Shown: positions 1-7,126 of the stretch, in pieces | Layout: the number at the start of each line of letters is the position of its first letter | Position numbering within the stretch: position 1 is the stretch's first letter | From: a bacterium | GTDB lineage: Bacteria; Chloroflexota; Limnocylindria; Limnocylindrales; Limnocylindraceae | Reading direction: 5' to 3' | Length of the DNA stretch: 18,780 bases | NCBI GenBank assembly: GCA_009919365.1 | Contig: RGBZ01000006.1 | Span: 1-18,780, forward strand | Made by a program: the position numbers and the translations under genes | Notes under the pieces: generated by a model | What the model saw: the letters and a program-made list of their open reading frames with translations, nothing else | Database searches by the model: none | Told to the model about the DNA's origin: nothing

Positions 1-441
1 TCGCACACCTTCCACGGGCGCGACCTATTTGCGCCGGTGGCCGCGCATCTCGCGGCGGGGGTCCCTTTCGGCGACCTTGGGACGCCGATCTCCCCGAGCG
101 ACCTCGTACCGGCAACCAAGTTGCCGATTGAGATTGGCGCTGGTGTCTTGAACACATCCGTTCGCATCGTGGATGGCTTCGGCACGCTGGTGCTGACCGG
201 CGATCGCCAGGCGATTGAGGCGTCCATCGGCACCCTAACCGCTGGGGAGCCGTTGAAGATCAGCGTTGGCGACAAGCAGCTGACCACAGTCTGGGCGAAC
301 CGCTTCGGGGATGTACCCGAGCAGGAGCCGCTCTGCTACATCGATTCGGCTGGTCGACTCGCCCTCGCCATCAACCGCGGCAGTGCTGCAGAGCGATATG
401 GTGCAGTCCGCCGAACTCCTGTGGTGATTACCCGCGCATAA
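1..441 (+). CDS. SAM hydroxide adenosyltransferase (DUF62 family), 3' part
   Basis: This is the C-terminal 146 codons of a gene that enters from the left edge; the frame is open from base 1. The first codons read SHTFHGRDLFAPVAAHLAAG. In the DUF62 (SAM hydrolase/chlorinase/fluorinase) fold this is the conserved segment at the end of the N-terminal domain. Its His (codon 5 here) is the His of the family's Asp-Arg-His catalytic triad. The rest is the C-terminal beta-barrel domain, with the VDGFGTLV motif where relatives usually have a YVDxFGN-like motif. Family members hydrolyse S-adenosylmethionine to adenosine and methionine; the halogenases use the same fold, but hydrolase activity is far commoner and is assumed here. 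A GTG at 37 could be called as a start, but homology clearly continues upstream of it, so the gene is 5'-partial. An amino-acid ABC operon follows after 125 nt. Confidence 0.85.
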   Translation, partial: SHTFHGRDLFAPVAAHLAAGVPFGDLGTPISPSDLVPATKLPIEIGAGVLNTSVRIVDGFGTLVLTGDRQAIEASIGTLTAGEPLKISVGDKQLTTVWANRFGDVPEQEPLCYIDSAGRLALAINRGSAAERYGAVRRTPVVITRA

Positions 442-515
442 GCGCACCGAAGGGGCCAACCCCCCTGCACAACGTCGACGGCGCGCCGCGCGCCGATCAC
501 CGCCCCACCGTCGCA

Positions 516-530
516 CTGACGCTGTGTCAG
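516..530. promoter_or_regulatory. Small inverted repeat upstream of the ABC importer
   Basis: CTGAC (516-520) and GTCAG (526-530) form perfect 5-bp arms around a 5-nt spacer, about 24 nt before the Shine-Dalgarno site of the importer operon. The size and place suit an operator, but 5-bp arms occur often by chance. The rest of the 125-nt gap holds a GC-rich hairpin at 480-494 (GGCGCG/CGCGCC) without a T-tract. Confidence 0.25.
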
Positions 531-553
531 ATCGTCGCCAATAGCGGCTGTAC

Positions 554-560
554 AGGAGGT
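554..560 (+). promoter_or_regulatory. Shine-Dalgarno site of the ABC lipoprotein gene
   Basis: AGGAGGT abuts an ATG at 561 and lies about 6 nt before the ATG at 567. The spacing decides the start: 567 is right for ribosome binding, 561 is too close. It is one of the few strong Shine-Dalgarno sites in this window, which fits an abundant periplasmic-type binding protein. Confidence 0.8.
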
Positions 561-566
561 ATGGAT

Positions 567-1484
567 ATGAGCACAACGCGCTCACGCATCGCAATCGGCC
601 AGACCACACGTATGGCGGTCGTGGTCATGGCGATGGCGATGTTCCTCGCCGCCTGTGGCGGCTCCGCAGCTTCACCATCAGCATCTGTTGACGCTTCATG
701 CGCAAAAGACAAGTTGGCACTGAAGACCGCAGGGAAGCTCACCCTCTCCACCGACAACCCGGCGTACAGCCCGTGGTTCCAGGGTGGTAATGAGGGCGCC
801 ACGGTGTGGACCGGTGATTACAACAATGATCCAGCAAAGGGTCAGGGCTATGAGGGCGCGGTGGCATACGCCGTTGCCGCCAAGCTCGGATTCACCGCTG
901 ACGAGGTTGTGTGGATTCACACCACCTTCGAAAATTCGTACGCCCCAGGGGCAAAGAGCTTCGACCTCTACTTGGCTCAGGTTTCGATCAAGCCAGAGCG
1001 CGCAGAGGCCGTAGATTTCAGCGCCGGATACTACGCTGCTGCACAGGGCGTGGTGACGATTGAGGGTTCGCCAATCGCTGGTGCAACGAGCCTTGCCGAC
1101 CTAAAGACGGCGAAGCTTGGAGCGATGATCGGCACAACGAGCCTCGACGCAATCAACGAGACAATTAAGCCAGACACGGAAGTCGCCGTGTTCAACACAA
1201 ACGATGAGGCACTTGCAGCGCTGAACGGCGGACTGATTGACGGTGTCGTGACCGACGTTCCAACAGCGTTCTACATGCGCGACGCGCAGCTCACGGGCGG
1301 CATCATTGTTGGACAGATCCCTTCGACGGATGAGCTGGAAGAGTTCGGTTTCGTTCTCGAAAAGGGCTCCGCTCTCACTGCATGTGTCTCTGCAGCGGTC
1401 AAGGCACTTGGTGACGACGGCACGCTTGCGTCACTGCTCACGGAGTGGATCGCGGACAAGGCGAGCGCGCCAGTCCTGAAGTAA
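567..1484 (+). CDS. Polar amino-acid ABC transporter substrate-binding lipoprotein
   Basis: A 305-residue extracellular solute-binding protein of family 3 (SBP_bac_3). It captures an amino acid or similar small polar solute for the permease and ATPase encoded directly downstream. Residues 1-30 form a lipoprotein signal: basic start, hydrophobic run, and lipobox FLAAC with Cys30 as the lipidated residue, followed by a Ser/Ala/Pro linker. The mature part has the family hallmark VSIKPERAEAVDFSAGYY, then the second lobe with the TDVPTAFYM segment that returns to lobe one. Length is normal and the gene is intact. The start at 567 is preferred over 561 because of AGGAGGT spacing. The permease starts 12 nt after the stop, so the three genes form an operon. 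Substrate is not predictable from sequence alone; it could also be a cyclohexadienyl-dehydratase-like relative, but the operon argues for transport. Confidence 0.9.
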   Translation: MSTTRSRIAIGQTTRMAVVVMAMAMFLAACGGSAASPSASVDASCAKDKLALKTAGKLTLSTDNPAYSPWFQGGNEGATVWTGDYNNDPAKGQGYEGAVAYAVAAKLGFTADEVVWIHTTFENSYAPGAKSFDLYLAQVSIKPERAEAVDFSAGYYAAAQGVVTIEGSPIAGATSLADLKTAKLGAMIGTTSLDAINETIKPDTEVAVFNTNDEALAALNGGLIDGVVTDVPTAFYMRDAQLTGGIIVGQIPSTDELEEFGFVLEKGSALTACVSAAVKALGDDGTLASLLTEWIADKASAPVLK

Positions 1485-1496
1485 GCGAATCGCACG

Positions 1497-2303
1497 ATGA
1501 CGGCGGCGAGGTCAGCCCGTAAGGGAACTCTCGTCGCCGTCATCAGCACTCTTGTTGTCGCGACGCTGATCGCGATCGCAATCGGCTCATCGCCGAGCTG
1601 GCCACTTGTTCAGAAGGCCTTCTTCGACGGGACATACTTCTCCACCTCGCTCCCTGACGTTGTGGATGCGTTCTTCATCAACATTCAACTCTTCGTGTTG
1701 GCAGAGATCCTCATTTTGCCGATTGGACTTCTGATCGCCCTCGCACGGTCCATCACAAATCCAGCATTTGCGCCACTGCGCATCTTCGCCACCATCTACA
1801 CCGACTTCTTCCGCGGGGTGCCAAGCATCTTGCTCATCTACGTGCTCGGCTTCGGTGTGCCCGCGCTGCGCCTCCCTGGGGTGCCGAAGGAGCCGTTCTT
1901 CTGGGCACTCGTGACGCTCGTACTGATCTACAGCGCCTATGTGAGCGAGGTCTATCGAGCCGGCATTGAATCCATTCACCCATCGCAAGAGCGCGCCGCG
2001 CGGGCGCTCGGCCTGTCGCGTTTCCAGGCACTGCGCTACGTCGTGTTGCCGCAGGCGTTGCGGCGCGTGGTACCACCGTTGCTGAATGATTTCATCGGCC
2101 TCCAAAAGGACACGGCACTCGTCTCGATCCTTGGTGTGGTGGAAGCGTTTAAGCAGGCGCAGATCCTGAAGTCGGCAAACTTCAACTTCACGCCACTCAT
2201 GACGACGGCGCTCATCTTCTTGGTGATAACGATTCCAATGACGCGCCTTGTTGATCGGCTCGCCGCCAAGGATCGTGCGGCGCAGCAGGGGGGCACGCGC
2301 TGA
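1497..2303 (+). CDS. Amino-acid ABC transporter permease
   Basis: A 268-residue inner-membrane permease of the HisM/GlnP type. There is an N-terminal hydrophobic segment near residues 12-30, then the transport domain with segments near 55-85, 95-120, 127-145 and 235-255. The EAA loop that contacts the ATPase is clear: SEVYRAGIESIHPSQERAARALG followed by LPQALRRVVPPLLNDFIGLQKDTALVS in register, the pattern of polar amino-acid importers. It is full length. It starts 12 nt after the lipoprotein stop, and its TGA overlaps the ATG of the ATPase by one base (TGATG), which implies translational coupling. With only one permease gene present, the channel is probably a homodimer. Confidence 0.9.
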   Translation: MTAARSARKGTLVAVISTLVVATLIAIAIGSSPSWPLVQKAFFDGTYFSTSLPDVVDAFFINIQLFVLAEILILPIGLLIALARSITNPAFAPLRIFATIYTDFFRGVPSILLIYVLGFGVPALRLPGVPKEPFFWALVTLVLIYSAYVSEVYRAGIESIHPSQERAARALGLSRFQALRYVVLPQALRRVVPPLLNDFIGLQKDTALVSILGVVEAFKQAQILKSANFNFTPLMTTALIFLVITIPMTRLVDRLAAKDRAAQQGGTR

Positions 2304-3088
2304 TGGCACGCACGACAACGAAGCGAGTTGCAGCGGCGCCGGTGCTCGAGTTGCGCGGTGTCTCAAAGCGTTATGGGCGGGCACTGGTGCTGGACAAGAT
2401 CGACCTCTCCCTCGCCGAGCACGAGGTGGTCTGCCTGATCGGCGCATCGGGTTCCGGCAAGTCAACCCTGCTCCGTTGTGCCGACCTTCTTGAGCCGATT
2501 GACGCCGGCAGCATCACGCTCGATGGTCGCGCGGTGAGCGCCGATGACCGCGACGCGGATGCGACGCGTCGCCAGCTTGGCATCGTCTTCCAGGGATTTA
2601 GCCTCTTCCCACATCTCACCGCGCTTGAGAATGTGGCGCTTGCGCCACGGGTGGCCCTCGGCCTCACCCCCGCTGTGGCAGAGAAGCGTGCCCGTGCGCT
2701 GTTGAAGCAGCTCGGGCTTGCGGCGAAAGCGAACGCCTATCCCGACAGCCTCTCGGGCGGACAGCAGCAGCGCGTCGCTATTGCGCGCGCGCTTGCGACT
2801 GAGCCGAAGGTCTTGTTGCTCGACGAGATCACGAGTGCCCTTGATCCGGTCCTCGTTGCTGATGTGCTTGAGGCGCTCCGTGCGCTCGCAAAGGGTGGCG
2901 CAACAATGTTGATCGCAACCCACGAGATGGCCTTTGCCGCCGATGTCGCCGATCGCATCTGCTACCTCGAGGGCGGGCGCATCGTAGAGCAGGGCTCCCC
3001 AGAAAAGATCTTCAACGCGCCGCGGGATCCACGCACCCGCGCATTCCTGAAGCGCGTGCGCTCTGTGGGGGCAAGCGCCCTCCGCTAG
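2303..3088 (+). CDS. Amino-acid ABC transporter ATP-binding protein (GlnQ-like)
   Basis: A 261-residue cytoplasmic ATPase that powers the importer encoded by the two preceding genes. All nucleotide-binding motifs are present: Walker A GASGSGKST at 47-55, Q-loop Gln97, signature LSGGQ at 150-154, Walker B VLLLDE at 170-175 and H-loop His207. The FPHLTALENV stretch and the C-terminal IFNAPRDPRTRAFLKRV ending are typical of the polar amino-acid family, which lacks the long regulatory domain of sugar or methionine importers. Its ATG overlaps the permease stop codon. The last gene of the operon: 47 nt later a separate promoter-like element drives the next gene. Confidence 0.93.
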   Translation: MARTTTKRVAAAPVLELRGVSKRYGRALVLDKIDLSLAEHEVVCLIGASGSGKSTLLRCADLLEPIDAGSITLDGRAVSADDRDADATRRQLGIVFQGFSLFPHLTALENVALAPRVALGLTPAVAEKRARALLKQLGLAAKANAYPDSLSGGQQQRVAIARALATEPKVLLLDEITSALDPVLVADVLEALRALAKGGATMLIATHEMAFAADVADRICYLEGGRIVEQGSPEKIFNAPRDPRTRAFLKRVRSVGASALR

Positions 3089-3123
3089 CTGCCGCTGGTA
3101 CGTCGCCGATATTCGGTTCGCGA

Positions 3124-3129
3124 TAGGGT
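3124..3129 (+). promoter_or_regulatory. Leaderless -10 element (TAGGGT)
   Basis: TAGGGT ends exactly 6 nt before the ATG at 3136, so transcription would begin at or next to the start codon. The same hexamer-6 nt-ATG spacing recurs at six other genes in this window. No -35 match and no Shine-Dalgarno site are visible. Confidence 0.55.
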
Positions 3130-3135
3130 GACGCC

Positions 3136-3675
3136 ATGAGCCGTATGTATCGCGTCAAGATCGCCGGGCGTTGGACCGAGGCGCCGCAGTGGGCCCTCGA
3201 CCTCCCCTTCGAGGTTCGCCCAATGCGTGGCTTCACCGTTGCCGCCTGGCCGCACTGGCGCCCCACCCTTGAGTTGCTCGCGCGTGCAACAGCGCGGGCC
3301 AAGCGCAAGCTTGAGTGGGTGCGCATTCATGACCACACGGGGACGCGACGTGAACCGGCACATCCGTTCGGTTGGGTGATCACCGAGACGGGTGAAATGT
3401 TCCTTTGCTCGTACGACAAGGGGACGGCGCTCCATGAGCTTGCACATCTCATCAGTGGCGATTCGCATGGCGACGCCTGGGCGAAACGGTGTTTTGAGCT
3501 GCATCGCACCTGGCTCCGGGGTGCCGCGATCAAGGCGGCGGACCTTGAGGTGACGCGCTACCTCTCTGGGCGACGTGAATGGAAGCGACGATTTGGTGAG
3601 CGGCCGCCAACGCAGCCGGTGCCGAAGAGCTCCTGGGCTACCGCGGGTCGACGGGCGGCGGCAGCAGCGCGGTAA
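3136..3675 (+). CDS. Putative zincin-like metalloprotease (HELAH)
   Basis: A 179-residue soluble protein of unrecognised subfamily. Residues 98-104 read ALHELAH, an HExxH zinc site (His100, Glu101, His104), followed by HGDAW at 111-115, whose His111 could be the third zinc ligand, as in SprT/WLM-like and related small zincins. There is no signal peptide, so it probably acts in the cytoplasm. The Arg/Ala-rich tail (165-179) looks disordered. The ATG at 3136 is favoured by the -10-like element 6 nt upstream; a second ATG three codons later is possible. Its 3' end overlaps the convergent glycosyltransferase by 38 nt. Peptidase activity is inference from the motif; such proteins may also be inactive or DNA-linked. 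Confidence 0.7.
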   Translation: MSRMYRVKIAGRWTEAPQWALDLPFEVRPMRGFTVAAWPHWRPTLELLARATARAKRKLEWVRIHDHTGTRREPAHPFGWVITETGEMFLCSYDKGTALHELAHLISGDSHGDAWAKRCFELHRTWLRGAAIKAADLEVTRYLSGRREWKRRFGERPPTQPVPKSSWATAGRRAAAAAR

Positions 3676-4707
3676 GTCGCTGGACGTAGGCGGCACCAGC
3701 CGCCTCCCAGCTGAGGCCGCCGCGAATCGCCGCGAGGCCAGACGCAATGCGACTCGCGCGCTCTGCTGGATCTGACGCTAGTCGACGAATCACGGCGGCA
3801 GCCTCTTCGGCGCTCTCTGATGTGTAGCGCGCAACCGATTCTTCAGGAACGAGATCGTCCAGCGTCTTCAGGCGTGTGCCCAACACGAGCCGGCCGCTCG
3901 CCATCCCTTCAAACACCTTGTTTGAGATAGAGAGGTCAGTGAATTCGTCGAGCCGTGTTGGCGCAAGCGCAATGTCGGCACCACGGATCAGCGCCGGGAC
4001 CTCCTCAAATGGCACACGCCCGAGGAACTCCACCGCGCTCGCAATGCCGAGCTCTGCTGCAAGCGCTCGGAGTGACGGCTCGCGATCACCGCGTCCCGCA
4101 ACGACGAGGTGCACCGGGAGCGGCGCTGGCGCAGCGCGCAGGAGCGCGACGGCGCGAATGATGGTGTCCACCTCGTAGATGGGGGTGAGCGCACCGGTAT
4201 AGACGAGTCGAAGCGTTCCATCGGCCATCCAGCTTCGATCGCCTTCTGCCGCAGCGGCGAAGCGTTGCGTCTCCGGAACGTTGAGAAGCACCTCGACCGC
4301 GTCGGCGCGTCGTGGAGCGATCTTGACGAGACGGTCGCGTAGTCGGGGGGCGGTGACGAAGACCCAGTCGGCGGCGGCAATGGAGCGCCGTTCGGCAAAT
4401 GCGACGAGTGAAACCATGGAGCGCGCAGCGATGCGCGTGAGGAGTGAGCGCGAAGAGCGCTCAAAGCGCATGCGGAAGAGTTCTGGTGAGGCTTCGTGCA
4501 GATCAAGGATGAGGCCAATGCGGTGACGTCGGCGCAGTGGCACTGCCGCGAAGACGAGCCAGTCTGGAACGCTATTCGCGAATCGCCATCACGTTGAAGG
4601 GAGATGATGCTGACGTGCCAGCCGGCGGCAACCGCAGCGCGGGCGGCGCGACGAACGCGTGGGTCTTCATCTATGTAGGAGTGCACCACGAGTGCCAGGT
4701 GTGGCAT
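3638..4707 (-). pseudogene. Glycosyltransferase family 4-like, frameshifted with missing segment
   Basis: Two frames together spell a GT-B sugar transferase. The N-terminal frame starts at ATG 4707 (GAGGGG Shine-Dalgarno at 4712-4717) with MPHLALVVHSYIDEDPRVRR, the usual opening of this family, and runs to about SLQRDGDSR. The second frame picks up around 4576 with VPDWLVFAAVPLRRR, LDLHEASPELF and then the full C-terminal donor-binding domain: VYTGALTPIYEV, VVAGRGDREP, FLGRVPFEEVP, and NKVFEGMASG with its conserved Glu. In intact relatives about 60 residues separate the two parts, so both a deletion and a frame change lie near 4575-4590. The downstream frame is open from its GTG at 4543, which some pipelines would call as a 301-residue protein, but that lacks most of the acceptor domain. 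Either a true pseudogene or an assembly error. It would use a nucleotide sugar to build glycolipid or polysaccharide. Its 3' end overlaps the HELAH gene. Confidence 0.8.
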
Positions 4708-4741
4708 GGATCCCCTCGCCTTCTCTGAATAACTCTGGGCG

Positions 4742-4747
4742 ATCGTA
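4742..4747 (-). promoter_or_regulatory. Possible -10 element (TACGAT) for the glycosyltransferase
   Basis: On the minus strand TACGAT fits TAnnnT and would start transcription about 28 nt before ATG 4707, leaving room for the GAGGGG ribosome site. No convincing -35 is seen. Confidence 0.35.
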
Positions 4748-4753
4748 GCAGGG

Positions 4754-4786
4754 GCTCCCCGCGCATCAGGCACGCAGGCGGGGAGC
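4754..4786. repeat. 9-bp perfect inverted repeat between divergent genes
   Basis: GCTCCCCGC (4754-4762) and GCGGGGAGC (4778-4786) are exact reverse complements with a 15-nt spacer. The repeat sits midway between the two outward-facing -10-like hexamers (4742-4747 minus, 4795-4800 plus), over both -35 regions. It could be an operator for a dimeric regulator shared by the two genes. It lacks a T-tract, so an intrinsic terminator is less likely. Confidence 0.5.
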
Positions 4787-4794
4787 GAAACCCG

Positions 4795-4800
4795 TAGACT
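4795..4800 (+). promoter_or_regulatory. Possible -10 element (TAGACT) for the nucleoside hydrolase
   Basis: TAGACT lies 9 nt before ATG 4810, close to but not exactly the 6-nt spacing seen at other genes here. It supports 4810 as the original start of the hydrolase gene. Confidence 0.4.
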
Positions 4801-4809
4801 CTCCCCCTT

Positions 4810-5659
4810 ATGGAAGGCCACCAACGCCCGCCGACTACTCGAGCTCTGCGGCCTTGATCACGTTCCCGTCGCCGTCGGCGCGCGCCGACCAATGGCCCAG
4901 CCGCTCGCCACCGCTGAGTGGGTGCACGGCGAAGATGGTCTCGGCAATACGAACCAGCCCGCGCCGAAGCGCGGACCCGTTGCCGAAGATGCGGTCTCAC
5001 AGATCTTGCGCCTTACCCGCGAGATGCCAGGGGAGATTGACCTGCTAGCGGTTGGACCATTAACCAATCTTGGGCTCGCCCTCTGTCTCGACCCAGATCT
5101 TGCCGGCCGCGTGCGCTCTGTTGTGGTGATGGGCGGAGCGATTGCTCACGAAGGTAATGCCTCTGCCACCGCCGAGGCCAACATCTGGCACGACCCTGAG
5201 GCGGCGAATCTTGTCTTCGGCGCCGAGTGGCCGGTCACCATGGTGGGCCTCGATGTGACGCAGGTGACGCGCCTCCGCACCAAAGAGCTTGCCGAGATTG
5301 AGGCGATCGGATCGGTGCGATCGAAGTTTGCGCTGAGCGTGTTGAGCCACTACCTCGATGTCTACCAGCGAACGTTCGGCACGCGCGAATGCCCGCTGCA
5401 TGATCCGCTCGCCGCCGGCATCGTCGCCGACCCCACCTATATGACCGAGTGGCTCGATCGCGCGGTAGAGGTGAACACCACCGGCCCAACGCGCGGCGCA
5501 ACGATCATTGACCGACGTGCCTGGATGGCTCCGGCGGCCGACGCTCGCGAGACTCGGGAGCGCAACGGCGGTAAGGATTCAACTCCGCCACTCGTACGGG
5601 TGCCGATGAAGGTTGATGGCCCACGTTTCATTGCCGACCTGATCGCCTCGCTCAAGTAA
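4810..5659 (+). pseudogene. Inosine/uridine-preferring nucleoside hydrolase, N-terminus lost
   Basis: Nucleoside hydrolases split ribonucleosides into base and ribose. From 4814 the frame reads KATNARRLLELCGLDHVPVAVGA, which corresponds to about residue 45 onward of the family. Then follow WVHGEDGLGNT, the GPLTNLGLA segment, VVMGGAI, EANIWHDPEAANLVF and HDPLAAGI (His170-Asp171 counted from ATG 4892), which carries the active-site His and a Ca-binding Asp. The N-terminal strand with the DTDPGxDDA calcium site is absent. Upstream the frame is open to 4733 but has no start codon; ATG 4810 is in another frame. A loss of roughly 130 nt just after the original ATG explains this. An annotation starting at ATG 4892 would give 255 residues without the metal site, almost certainly inactive. 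Divergent from the broken glycosyltransferase. Confidence 0.8.
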
Positions 5660-5685
5660 GGTGCGCGCTGCTCAGTAGAGCTGTC

Positions 5686-6111
5686 TCAAAACGCTCCCCT
5701 GCGATCTTCCACAAGATCAAAGTACACAAGCACAATCTTGGTCTCATCGCTGATGGGCAGACCAAGCTCCGACCAAAACTTGAAGTGGCTCTCCCTAAAG
5801 TCATCGCCAGTCAAGTCGCCCTCTGCCTCCGCGAGCGCAAACTCATCTGGAACATCAGCAAAGCGGTGAACCTCAACGCGCGTTGCCTGAATCGTCGCTA
5901 CATGGCGTTGTTGATTGTCAATGATCGCGAGTCGTTCACCAACGGTTTCGATTGGCTCGTTCTCTGCCTCGTAATCCCATTCCAGCGTGCCCGCGGTGGC
6001 GCGCTTGTTCCCATCCAAGATGAGCGCGATCAGCCTCTCGCGCGATTCACCAGGGTTGCCAAACTCAACACTGCGCAACCCATTAACTCGTGGGAAAGCC
6101 ATGAGCGGCAT
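5686..6111 (-). CDS. ASCH domain protein
   Basis: A 141-residue cytoplasmic protein with the ASCH (PUA-like beta-barrel) fold, thought to bind RNA or nucleotides; some family members hydrolyse N4-acetylcytidine. The motif LILDGNKRATAGTLEWDYE at 30-48 is the usual LxGxKxxTxxL signature. It is followed by GERLAIIDNQQRHVATIQATRVEV and, near the end, the conserved ESHFKFW at 107-113. Start is uncertain: ATG 6111 (MPLMAFPRV) is chosen, but GTG codons at 6120 and 6123 are nearer to the AGGAGG-like run at 6126-6131, and ATG 6102 is also possible. The longer frame from 6183 has no family support. It ends 26 nt from the convergent nucleoside hydrolase and runs divergently from the acidic-stalk protein. 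The exact substrate is unknown. Confidence 0.8.
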   Translation of the reverse strand: MPLMAFPRVNGLRSVEFGNPGESRERLIALILDGNKRATAGTLEWDYEAENEPIETVGERLAIIDNQQRHVATIQATRVEVHRFADVPDEFALAEAEGDLTGDDFRESHFKFWSELGLPISDETKIVLVYFDLVEDRRGAF

Positions 6112-6178
6112 TTTAGCCACCACCCCCTCCTGGCGCAGTTCGGCGCAACCGTGCCACGCTGCTGGCACGTGCACCTGC

Positions 6179-6184
6179 CACACT
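6179..6184 (+). promoter_or_regulatory. Leaderless -10-like element (CACACT)
   Basis: CACACT ends exactly 6 nt before ATG 6191. The identical hexamer is at the identical distance before the P1 peptidase start at 10534 (minus), which makes a role as a weaker -10 plausible. No Shine-Dalgarno site is present. Confidence 0.4.
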
Positions 6185-6190
6185 ACGAAT

Positions 6191-7126
6191 ATGAAGAAGA
6201 CTCAGCGCACCCCTTGGCTTGTGGCCGCAGCCCTGATCGCCCTGATCGTTGGCTCTGCTGCCGCGCCGCGAACGTTTGGGTTGGGTACGGGCTTAGTCGC
6301 TACGGCTGACGAAGAGTCAGCTGAAGGGGATCCCATCGCCGACGGGAGCCCCGACCTCGATGAGAGTGCGTTGCCAGACGAGGACCTCGACCCTGATGCC
6401 TCTTCCCCTGCGGAAGAAGAGCCAGAGCCTGACCCGGGACAAGATCCGGGAGAGGAGATTGATCCTGACGCCACGGACAGCGAGGGTGGCGAAGAGGGCG
6501 ATGTTGAAGCGTCGCCAAGTGATGAGCCGGCCGCGCCAACACCACCAGCGCTGACATTGGGCGATCTGCTTGCCGCCGCCACCGCGAGTACACCCTTTGA
6601 TGCCGACCTCGCACTGCAGATCCTGCAGGACTATGCGCCACCGGGTGCCCGTGCGATTGAAGTCGCCGATCGACAAACCTTCCGCAACGCACGCACCTAC
6701 GCAATCCGCGAAGTGCGTAGCTGGTCACGACTTCCGCAGCTCGGCACGTCGAGCGCAACGGTATGGATGCGCTTTGTTGGTGGCTCAGAGCGAACGCCGT
6801 TCGCCGTTGCCGCTGGGCGAGATCGCACCGATCCACGCATCAGTAGCGTGCGTGTGCGCGAAGGGCGTGCATCGCGCGGGAACCCAGCCCCGTATCTTCT
6901 GAAGATTGCTGGAACCGACTCGGGTACCGGCACCGTTGCCATTGAGGTGCGTGTTGGCTACGAGAAGCCGCTCAGGTTCGCCGCTGGTGACGAGATTGAA
7001 ATTGGCCCGTTTATGAAGACCACGAGTGGGAAGGTGGTATTGCTGATGCGTGGTGTCACCATCGAAGTGCGACTGATTGATGCGGCTGGGAACGAGAGTT
7101 CCTGGCGCCGCGTGCGACTCCCCTAA
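6191..7126 (+). CDS. Secreted or membrane-anchored protein with acidic stalk
   Basis: A 311-residue protein I do not recognise. Residues 1-25 form a signal peptide or anchor (MKKTQRTP then a hydrophobic run). Residues about 39-113 are a low-complexity stalk dominated by Asp, Glu, Pro and Ser, with DPD, EEEPEPDPG and DPGEEIDPD blocks. Residues about 120-180 look helical. Residues about 205-311 look like a beta-sandwich of the bacterial Ig-like or fibronectin kind, opening with DRTDPRISSVRV and ending IEVRLIDAAGNESSWRRVRLP. It probably sits on the outer cell surface with the Ig-like end displayed. The frame is open upstream to 5987, but the MKK start at 6191, with its -10-like element, begins a proper signal sequence. 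There is no sorting motif or C-terminal anchor. It ends one base before the stop codon of the convergent MFS gene. Confidence 0.7.
   Translation: MKKTQRTPWLVAAALIALIVGSAAAPRTFGLGTGLVATADEESAEGDPIADGSPDLDESALPDEDLDPDASSPAEEEPEPDPGQDPGEEIDPDATDSEGGEEGDVEASPSDEPAAPTPPALTLGDLLAAATASTPFDADLALQILQDYAPPGARAIEVADRQTFRNARTYAIREVRSWSRLPQLGTSSATVWMRFVGGSERTPFAVAAGRDRTDPRISSVRVREGRASRGNPAPYLLKIAGTDSGTGTVAIEVRVGYEKPLRFAAGDEIEIGPFMKTTSGKVVLLMRGVTIEVRLIDAAGNESSWRRVRLP

Noticed and set aside
480..494. GGCGCG-CCG-CGCGCC hairpin after the DUF62 gene as a terminator
   Set aside because: No T-tract follows and a 3-nt loop of pure GC is common by chance at this composition.
561..566. ATG at 561 as the start of the lipoprotein gene
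   Set aside because: It directly abuts AGGAGGT, too close for initiation; ATG 567 has the right spacing.
1587..2465. A 292-codon open frame on the minus strand across the permease and ATPase genes
   Set aside because: Its product is rich in Arg, Glu and His without domains, while the plus-strand genes carry clear ABC motifs. It is an antisense shadow common in GC-rich DNA.
3108..3118. CCGA-TAT-TCGG palindrome before the HELAH gene as an operator
   Set aside because: The arms are only 4 bp, expected often by chance.
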